Part shown: piece by piece, positions 55,695 to 64,000 of the stretch
Numbering within the stretch: position 1 is the stretch's first letter
Layout: every line of letters starts with the position of its first letter
Origin: Cryptomeria japonica
Taxonomy: Eukaryota; Streptophyta; Pinopsida; Cupressales; Cupressaceae
DNA: 64,000 nt
Assembly: GCF_030272615.1 (NCBI RefSeq)
Contig: NC_081407.1
Span: 377,924,266-377,988,265 of the forward strand
Direction: 5' to 3'
Notes under the pieces: generated by a model
Told to the model about the DNA's origin: nothing
The model's input: only the letters and a program-made list of their open reading frames with translations
Databases searched by the model: none
Program-made: the position numbers and the translations under genes

Positions 55695-58600
55695 TGTAGT
55701 ACCCCTACCGTAATCGATCTCTAACCTTGGTTTAATCTTGATTAGTTAATCGTAATATGATGTTACAATCAGATGTTTGATTTAACGCATAGCTATTGAT
55801 GTGGTTCTCACAATAGTTGTATGCAGATTTTCAGTGTTCCTATTTCGTGATGTTAGTATCGGACTAATGATTTCATTAAATTGTATATATGTATGCATGT
55901 ATGATCTTTGGTTGCAGGAAATTTCAGGTACAAAGTCGCATGAGTGCGAGGTTCGTCGTCACCTAGTTTTGCAGGTTTGAGCATACCTTTTAATCCTTAG
56001 AGTTGGATTAGGTGGTCGTAAGACCCTAGTCGGCCTTAGTCGTGCTCTAGTGAGCATCGCCAGTCGTCGTCGGTAATCCCTTCTTGCTTGGGTTTGCGAG
56101 TCGTCTGTTTGGTTGACCTTCTCGGTTTGCGTGCTTGGTGTGCCTGGTTAAATTGATTATTTAGTCCTTAGTAATTATGTTGAGTATTTATGCGTTTGTG
56201 CACTGAAGATTAATGGATTAAATTAATCGGGTTCTCGTCATGTGATTTTAGTTGTTATTGGATTGCTCATTTTTAATTGGGATTAAATTCGATTGAATGA
56301 TTGATTTGGATTATTAAATGCATTATATTTATGCTGTTGAAAAAAAAAGTCTTGTATTTTATCGCAATAGATTAATTGCAATCTGTTGGATTATTAAATT
56401 AGAAAGATTAAATTTCGGTTAAATGAGAAATCGAATTTTGAATTGATAAAGCAAGTTTAATTTGTTGTATAGTGAAAAAGAATGAATTTTTGAGAGTTAT
56501 TTTGGAATAAAATTTTTAAACTCCAAAAATAGAATTTTTGGGGTCAACTCTTCCATATAACCCAAATTTGGGGAAATTTGGGGAGGATGGACATTTTTGG
56601 AGAGAATTTTGGTTGGAAAGATTTTTGGGGGTTTTGGAGAAGAGGCAGTTGGTTGAATCTGGCAGGTGGGCTCTTCCTCAGCTATACCAGGAATGCGAAT
56701 GAAGGTAGGAATTCTGAATTGTCTTCTTGTTGCCAAAAGAATTTACTGTTTTGATTGAAAGAAATGAATTTGTGATTGGAAAATCCACTTGATTGTTCAA
56801 TATGAGTTTGGCTGGAGTTTTTAATGGAGATGTGTATTTCCTCATTGTTGTTAGAGTGTTTGAAACCCTTTGTTTTTGGAAGGGATGGGAAATCCATCAA
56901 GAAAATTTGATATCAAACCAGTTCGTTTAAACCGAACTCATAGTAAATTTGAAATTTATATTCATGATGAAATTTGGGTATGGCGTTTTTAGCCAAGTTC
57001 GAACTGTGTGTTCTAATTAAAATTTAAACGTATTTGTTTATACCCCTGTGCGTTTTATCTTTTAGCCGGACTGTGTGTTCGAATTAAGTTCAAAACATTT
57101 TTTTTTCTTTGTGTTGGACTGGGCGTTTTCATTGTCTTCGGACGGGGAGTTTTGTTTGTTTTAACCGTGGGTCGGGGTTTGGGAGAGCGGGGAGCGGAGC
57201 TCCACCTGCTCCCCTCCCCTCCCCCGCGCGTCCCCCTACTTCCTCCCTATCGCCCCCGCTCGTCCTCTGTTATCCCCCCTTCGCTGGTGCTTCCGACCTT
57301 GCTGTGGCACGCCGCGGTGGCCGCAGGGCGCCGCGGGCCTGCGGGCACCGCAGTGGCGCCGCCGCCTGCGAGCTACCCGGTGGCTGGGGTTAGGGCATGG
57401 CCCTTCCCAGCTCGCCTCCAACATTATTTAATGCATTTTTTTTTGTAAGAAAAGAGCATAGTTGTTTAATGCGTTTTGTTTAAACCTAAGTTATAAAATT
57501 GTTTTTTTTAATGTATTTTTTTTAATTACAAAAAAATGCACATGATTTTATTATCATGTTAATGAGTATTATTTTAATGATTAAGTTTAATTAGATCTTA
57601 ATTTTGTTTAAGGTGGCATAATAGTGGCAATTGCTAGTTGATAGTGATTAATGATATAATGGAGTTTTTAGGCTAATTGCCAATCAACTTCATTTCGTGA
57701 CTTTGCCCCCTTCTAATTAAGTTCTGAAACTGTTATTTTTGCAATAAATATTGTCGATTATATTCGGATTGATCTTGTTCTAAAAAATTATACCTTACCT
57801 TCTAGCTGATTTGGGAAGATGGCTATTTGATGTAGTATTGTTTAAAAATAATAGAGAATAATATGTTATTGGAAACCGTTGGAATACGATGTAAATTCTA
57901 CTTAATGATGTTTTGTTGGAGATTAAATATCTTATTTTAGTTGATTAATGGTTGTCTGAGATTTATTAATATGAATTGGTTAAAAAATCGTTATGGCTTA
58001 ATTTGCCTGTTCGATGCTTTGAACCTTAGGAGTTAGAAAACCAAGAACAACCTATCCCTTGATGAGGTAGATAACTGTAATCTGATTTGGACCTTGTAGA
58101 AAACTTGATCGCCTTGTAATGATTAAATCAATTTGAGGAATATTGTCTTTGCTGATTATTGCCTTGCGAGTTTAATTTTTGTATTCGCCTTTAATTATGA
58201 AATGGCATGTTTTGCTTTGTTTAAAAGGACCCTGTCGTATGGATGATTTGGTGTTCCTGTTTCAGTCCTCGATTCCGAGTTTACGGTTGTATTGTGGTAG
58301 TGTCGTTTGATCATATCCTCCTTGTGTGTGAGTCGAATGATGATTGTGGTTGACCGTTGTTGGTCGGGTCTGTAGTTAGAGCACCATTAGTACGTGATCG
58401 TCTTGAGTTGTGTTTGACCAGATGATTGTTTCTTCTTCTTGAACTCCGTTCGTCTGACCATGTGTATTCCCTGGTTTTGAGTTCGTCTGAGTTAGTCTAG
58501 TGTCGTATGGGAAAGTGGCTTTCGATTGGGGGCCGCGCCCAAAGTGGCTGCTGGGTAACCCGTCGAAAGTGAGTCTAATAAGTGATAATCTAAATAGATT

Positions 58601-59909
58601 AGAATGTAATTTATAAATAAGATAATGTGCCTCACACATGGGACGAATGCTATCATAGATTCGACATGCTGTGAGAAGGCCTGAAATGGCAAACCATCTT
58701 CCTTGTCTTCACGAGAGGATGTGTGGGTCCACATGAGGCTTGGATGGGCCGGAAGTTCGGATTAGGTTGCCAGGGTTACCAGTGTATGGGCCGGGACCTA
58801 TGAAGACTTTCCATGGTATCCATACCAGGTTGTGTGATGACACTTGTCCCTACGTTCGCTAGTGGGTTGTCGTTTTGTCCTGTTTTGAGTACCTTTGTGA
58901 GTCGTCCTTTCTATCTCTGCCCTTGTGAGTGTCGGTTTCATGTTAGACCTTGGGTGGTGATGGCTCAGTTTTACAGATGCTCTTCTGGACCTTTGTTTTA
59001 GCTTTGATTATGTTCAGCTAGATCCTGTTCTTTTCAGGGATCATTTATGTATTAATGGACCGATGTGGTCGTTGTATATTGTTTATGTATCGCCTTGATG
59101 GCTGGATTGTATGGTGTAACCTCTTGTACTCTTAACCTTATTAATTATCAGAAGGGGTCTTGAATTTGAGCAGACCCGGAGATGTAGCCCTTTAGGGGTG
59201 AACTCCAAGATCATTATGGTGTTATGTGGTGTATTCTCATATGTTTCCTTTATTCAGCTTTATCATCTATGTTTAGCTTATGTTAAAATGGTTAAGTGGA
59301 TAAATGGGAATTAACTTTAAATGCTTATATTCAGTTCTATCTTAAATGCCATGTGGATCGAATGCATAATTGGTTGAGATGCGATTTATTGTAATGCATG
59401 TGTGAAATCGTCCTTTTAATGCAATAAGTTGGAATATGGAATAATGTATCTTAGAGTAATGAATTATATTTAGTTGTTGTTAAGGAATTTAATATGCTTG
59501 TAAGGATCTCTTATGTCATGATGAAATCCTAGTGTATTAGAAAATGTAGATGTAGGGTTTGTAATTTTAAATTGAAAAGCTTGAATGAGGTTGATGAATG
59601 GATCTTAATGGATGAATCTTTGTTGTGATTTATATTTCCGTCCTTTGAAAGAAATTATCTTGATTATGAATTATCTCGTTATTAAGATATTCAGCTTAAT
59701 GGATTAATTGTGTGAGTTAAATGAATTGTGAAATTTAAGTAATCTCGTTGGGAAACTCTTTAGGTGTTAGTTGAAGTATTCCGCTATGCAAACTGAATCT
59801 TTGGTATCTTGTTGCATCTTCTGTGTTGTAGCTTTTATTAAAAAAAAATTTGCACTCTATTCTCATAATTATGGCTTATCCCTTCGGGGTTTCCTGGCGG
59901 GGCATTACA
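55695..59909 (+). repeat. LARD 3' LTR (4,215 bp)
   Basis: Near-identical to 47745-51922. Carries 37 bp more at about 57775-57811, bordered on both sides by TGAT. Its GC-rich island is at about 57140-57400. Confidence 0.95.
57140..57400. promoter_or_regulatory. GC-rich island in LARD 3' LTR
   Basis: Counterpart of 49190-49450. Differences between the two are mostly at CpG sites (for example CACCCGCT versus CACCTGCT, GCTGCGGC versus GCTGTGGC), the expected mark of cytosine methylation. Confidence 0.5.
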
Positions 59910-59914
59910 GATTC

Positions 59915-60149
59915 TCTCAAACTAGTTTACTATCTTAACATAGGGTCAAGGAAAAGCGAGCCAAAATAGGAATCCAAGTGTCTTAAAATCCTTCAAGACC
60001 ATAGTGGTGAGGATTGAATTTCTTTCTTTAGTGGTATCTTTCTCTAGATTAATTAGTTGGGGATTCTATTAGGACCTTTTCCTAATTAAAAAAAAAATAA
60101 AGATTACATCCCTAAATATTGCATTCATAATAGAATAAATTTCTGCAAT
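59915..60149. other. Short spacer, nothing recognised
   Basis: AT-rich DNA between the LARD and the PPR relic. Confidence 0.4.
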
Positions 60150-60500
60150 ATTGAGACTAAATTTCTCCCAACCATCATTGGCTGTTGGGTGATCTTTGAG
60201 GCATTATGTCAAATAGTTCATGTGCCTTATCTAAGCTTACATATTTTGCATGCATGTGTACCTGGGAAGTTGCACTACAACATCTATACTCACTAATCAC
60301 ATTTGGTTGGAAGTTTCTAAATCCATTTCGACCACATCTTGTGCATATCGTACAATCATAGCATTCCATTAGATCGCGTTTCTTTGATGCATCTCACTAA
60401 ACAGTTCATGCGCTTTCATGTCTATACTTCCAAATTTTCCAAACATGTCAAACAGAGCATTTCCAACCGTAAGCATCTGATTTTAATTGCCCTTACCTTC
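60150..60500 (-). pseudogene. PPR protein fragment 3
   Basis: The minus strand reads VGNALFDMFGKFGSID, AHELFSEMHQRNAI, a TAA stop, WNAMIVRYAQ and, after a frame break, YVSLDKAHELFDIMPQRSP. These are two to three PLS-type pentatricopeptide repeats with the canonical 'VGNAL.DM..K.GS...A.ELF..M.QR...WNAMI..YAQ' pattern. One stop and at least one frame break make it a relic. It sits 240 bp beyond the LARD. Confidence 0.85.
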
Positions 60501-60544
60501 TGCTTTGATGGAAGCCCATACTCTATTCCAAAGCTCCCATTTTG

Positions 60545-60846
60545 AGATGGTAGTTTTATAGTTTAGTTTTATAAATATTATCATGTTCTCTAAATATAGA
60601 TTCATATTGGTATGTTGGTATAATATCTTGTAAAGGCTCGAGCTTGCAATTGTATTGTAACCCTTTTTGTGTTGCTAATAATACAATGAATTTGATATTT
60701 GGAGGTGGGGATTTTTGTAAGGGGTTTTCCAAGTTATATGCTTTTGTTATGGTTGTGTACATTAATTTTGTGTTTATGTATAACCTTTATATTTACACAT
60801 CGATCCACTTAGAATAATTGTGAAATATTTATTATGCTTCCTTTCA
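60545..60846 (+). repeat. LTR-like end of a truncated copia element
   Basis: The segment ends in CTTTCA two bases before the primer site at 60849 and contains 'ttgcaattgtattgtaac' and 'aataatacaatgaa' stretches typical of copia LTRs. The left edge is uncertain; no second copy lies in the window. Confidence 0.5.
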
Positions 60847-60848
60847 TT

Positions 60849-60860
60849 TGGTATCAAAGG
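60849..60860 (+). promoter_or_regulatory. Copia-type primer-binding site
   Basis: TGGTATCAAAGG, one base from the common copia site complementary to initiator methionine tRNA, followed 120 bp later by a Gag-like start. Confidence 0.7.
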
Positions 60861-60967
60861 TTGATCATATTCATTATTGGGTGTTAGGATTAAAAGGATG
60901 TTTTGTTCAAATTAAACTAGCTTTGGATAAGATTGTGTCTAAAACAAAATCCTTTTTGTAGAGAACA

Positions 60968-61304
60968 TGTCATGCACATCTCTTATGGATATGGAAAAGT
61001 TTGATGGTGCAAAAATAATCAAGCTATAGAACCTCAAAACAAAGGATTTATTGTTGGATTGGGATCTTTAAGGTATAGTCATTGGAATAAATCTTGGAAC
61101 CATGAAATAAAAAAAATATGATGTTTTGAAAAAACACGAGGAGCCTCATTCAAATTTAGGAAAATGTTTCAAGAAAATTCTTGAAGAATGAAGATTTTCT
61201 AAAGAAGAAGTTATATTCATTAAAGATGAGTGACAATGACTCTATTTTTGAATACCTAAATATGTCCAACACATTGTTTTCCTAGAGTTCAAGCCTATTG
61301 GTGT
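60968..61304 (+). pseudogene. Copia Gag 5' fragment, truncated
   Basis: MSCTSLMDMEKFDGAKIIKL, a stop, NLKTKDLLLDWDL and further FEYLNMSNTLFS follow the copia Gag opening (KFDG.N...W...M.DLL). Several stops are present. The sequence breaks off at 61304, where a different LTR starts, so the element was cut by that insertion. Confidence 0.6.
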
Positions 61305-63945
61305 TGTAGCATTGTAAATTGTACACCTTAATTAGTGTGCCCAATTTCACACTCTTGTAGCACTCATTTTATTATTTCTCATTTCTCTATGCATCATATG
61401 ACCTTTATTGTAATTAATTAATATTTAATTCAATGATATGGTTCTTTTTCCACTTTATTTAAACGATAGACACTAAACAATGGTCAATGCCTATGTCTCC
61501 TATTTTTAACATATCGCGCGGGTAGTCCTTACTAACCTAATTTTCCCAATTTTCCTAACTACCAATTCTTCCCAATTTCACCCAATTTGACCTAATTTGT
61601 CTAAATTGAGGTCTCTCGATGTCAGTCTAACTATTTTGCCTTGTAGGGTTAATTTAAATGTTGAGTGTGTATTCCCCATAACTGAATAATTTATTTAAAT
61701 TATTTAATTATCTAATCATGTCATTGCAATTGATTAAATATCTTTATTTATTTAAAATTATTTGTCCTAATTTTTGAAATAATATTTGTTTTATTTGTTT
61801 TATGCGATTCTCTCCAAATACTCCTAATTTTTTAATTTAGAAAACTAATATATTTCCCTATTTTATTTGATTGTCAAAAACCAATCTTTTTGGTAATATC
61901 TCATTCATTTTATTTTTAAATTAAAAAATGAGATGCAAAATTTGAAAATCATCCTTTTATGAGGAGATATTTAATAAATCTTATTTATTAATTATCTACA
62001 TTTATCCTCTCACGTGGGGATAATTCTTGATTTTTTAATTTTTAATTCTTCTATTTATCCTCTCATAGGGAGATATTTAATAATTTTTAATTATTAAATC
62101 TCCATAATATCTCCAACTTACTTATTTGGTCTTCATGAGGAGATAATAAATATTTTATTTATTAATTATCCCCGATATCTTCTCCTTGATTTTTTCGATT
62201 TTCATCAATCGCTTGAATGGTAGCTTTGTTGCGTGGTCAATCAAGTCCATTTGATGTCGCAAAAATCAATTCGATCTTTGACCATCCATTGAAATCTAGA
62301 TTTCTATAAAAGGAGGCCTATTTCTTCATTCAATTCATCTAAAATTTTAGTATCTTCATTATGTCAAAATAGCTTAGCAATAGTCTCATTTTTATTATTT
62401 TGTTAGAAATTAGCATTTCTATCTTGCATAGGCACATTCCTAGTAAATCTCGAATATCACATCCTTTCTTTCATTTCATATTTTTAACTGCACGATGAGA
62501 GCGACATATCAAAATAAGAGATGAAAGGAAGAACAACTAAGCTCTATTGGAGAAACATGGTTTGCATTTATGTTTTCATTTTAGTAGTTTTGTTGGTTAG
62601 ATTAGGATAATTTAGCATAAATTTTAACAATTTTGTGATTCTCTTTGATTGTTCTTTGGTTTTCATGATTAACCCAATTTTCTTGATGCACAATCACATC
62701 ATCTCTCTATTGTTTGGGCCCTTAAATATAGATGTGTTATTTATCTTTTATTATCCTAATTTATCCTTATCCTACCCCAAATTTTAACTTTCAAAACATA
62801 TTTTACATATCTGCACATCATGTTTTGAGCAATTGATCTGGAATTACATTAGAACCCCTTTATCTTGCATCCCTAAAAAAATTGGGATCAAGTTGTTGAG
62901 ACCAAGACTGTCACACTCCCTTGTTCCCACACTTTTTCCTCAAATTTCAGGAGGATAATTGGGTAGTTTTGCCCTATCCAAATTTATCTCTGTGTGAAAA
63001 TACACTAAATATGAGTCTTCCTAAAGGTGAATTGAATTATGAAATCCCAATATAAGGCAACCTCCTCAATTCATTTCAACATCTAGAACATCTCATCCTG
63101 AATTCAAGAGTAATTCTTCTTCCTCAAGAACAAATCTGATTCAAGGAGCAATAAATTACATCAATACATCTTCATATTATGTTTCAATTATAATTTCATG
63201 ATGGATTTTAAGTGATTTATCATGTTTTTGCATCAAAACATGGATGACTTATGCTAAGAGTATTATAGCCTTGCCCTCAAAAGGCATGCTTTCTAATTCA
63301 ATTCAAGTTAATTTTATATTTTAATCAAGGTTAATTGCAAACTTAGGGTTTGACCTAGGAAAACCCCTATCCACAACACGCTTTCTCCCCTCTTGTGTGT
63401 AACTATAGGTAATTGACAGAGACATGGAGTTTAGGGGACCTTCACTAGACTGATATAGACCTATTCTAAAAAATTAGACATGATTTTCGTGGCTAGGAAA
63501 CTTGGCATGCCCCTATGCTCAAGGTTTCCCTCCAAATTTAGTAGAAAGCTTAGTCTCAGTCTTAGGAAGTAAATTATCAGATTCTGTCCCGAAATCAAAA
63601 GATGGGCATTTTGGGTATCTCGATTTCATAGACTCGGCTCTAGATTGTAGATATAGGTGCACATTCAAATTTACTATCCACCTATGTGTTTTCTATAGAA
63701 TATTTGTTTGCTCATCAATCAATTGTAGCATTCTAAGTCATAGTTTCACATTTCTTTAACATATCTCCATAAGTCATTCACTTCCCAAAGCAACAAAAGA
63801 AGAAAAACCCCAAAAGTGTCATTGGACTGTCTTCTACAAGATTTAGTCAAATACAATCACTTCTTTAGGTGATTTCGTATTCCAATGTTTGTATGAAAGT
63901 GGATCTTGGCCTTAGTCTTGCCCGATTCCATTTTCATCCATTACA
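61305..63945 (+). repeat. Probable LTR (2.6 kb) of another Ty3-type element
   Basis: Begins TGTAGCATTGTAAATTGTAC and ends TCCATTACA, with a primer site TGGTGAACCTGACTCTTC three bases further on, the same arrangement as the TR-GAG element. Near the end it shares 'gcaaacttagggtttgacct', 'ctcttgtgtgtaact' and other landmarks with that family. The partner LTR would lie beyond the window, so the start is only supported by the TG and by the break in the copia Gag relic. A frame at 63502-63759 within it is not a gene. Confidence 0.6.
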
Positions 63946-63948
63946 TTT

Positions 63949-63966
63949 TGGTGAACCTGACTCTTC
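63949..63966 (+). promoter_or_regulatory. Primer-binding site of the last element
   Basis: TGGTGAACCTGACTCTTC; 12 of the first 13 bases equal the primer site at 36310. The element continues beyond the window. Confidence 0.75.
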
Positions 63967-64000
63967 TGACACTTGCATATCTTTTGGTTTTAAACGGTAT

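Larger units (their letters stand above)
47745..59909 (+). mobile_element. Complete LARD-type LTR retrotransposon (12,165 bp)
   Basis: LTRs of 4,178 bp (47745-51922) and 4,215 bp (55695-59909) flank a 3,772-bp interior. Both LTRs start TGTAGTACCCCTACCG and end GGGGCATTACA. Target duplication GATTC is present at 47740-47744 and 59910-59914. A primer site for initiator methionine tRNA (TGGTATCAGAGC) lies at 51925, and a polypurine tract (AGGGGGGGAGAA) ends at 55694. No gag or pol sequence is found in the interior. Large LTRs around a conserved non-coding core define Large Retrotransposon Derivatives. By eye the LTRs differ at 1-2 percent of sites, so this insertion is younger than the TR-GAG element. 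Apart from one 37-bp difference they have equal length. Confidence 0.95.

Overview
The window looks like nuclear DNA of a large-genome land plant, probably a gymnosperm. It is AT-rich and dominated by LTR retrotransposons, diverged LINE relics, plant-type PPR and F-box fragments and a 5S rRNA-derived relic. No bacterial or organellar gene order is visible. The gymnosperm placement is an inference from repeat content, not from a marker gene. No intact host gene could be supported: every host-like reading frame carries stops or frameshifts.

Layout. 1-5115 and 28926-33689 are two copies (A and B) of one duplicated block, an unclassified repeat (R) followed by an F-box gene; both gene copies are broken. 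A third, much older trace (C) lies at 26990-27560. 4360-8350 and 14430-16230 hold three copies of an AT-rich repeat (Q). 8900-13990 is a decayed L1-type LINE with an almost perfect 34-bp foldback near its 3' end. 16230-17361 holds a PPR relic, three small hairpins and a tRNA-like sequence. 17520-21240 (minus strand) is a copia-type element whose Gag and protease frame continues into a 396-codon acidic region (378-codon ATG-initiated ORF) where integrase and RT would normally lie. 21390-21750 is a second PPR relic, 22120-23740 a relic of a Ty3-type element, and 24060-26250 a second LINE relic plus a copy of repeat R.

35079-42836 is a complete LTR element with a 5-bp target duplication (CTTAG). 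It encodes only Gag and a degenerate protease in one frame with five nonsense codons (TR-GAG-like), and a 32-nt hairpin recurs in its LTRs and leader. 43660-44120 is a LINE ORF1 fragment and 45693-45802 is 5S-derived. 47745-59909 is a complete 12.2-kb element with 4.2-kb LTRs, a 3.8-kb non-coding interior and target duplication GATTC, i.e. the LARD architecture. A third PPR relic (60150-60500) precedes a truncated copia element (60545-61304) that runs directly into a probable 2.6-kb LTR (61305-63945) whose interior leaves the window.

How the parts relate. At least three elements (copia-X, TR-GAG, LARD) lack reverse transcriptase, so they would depend on enzymes supplied elsewhere. The best candidates for something undescribed are the copia-type Gag-protease-X frame, the repeated hairpin of the TR-GAG element, and the LARD with its GC-rich LTR island and internal GC-rich array.
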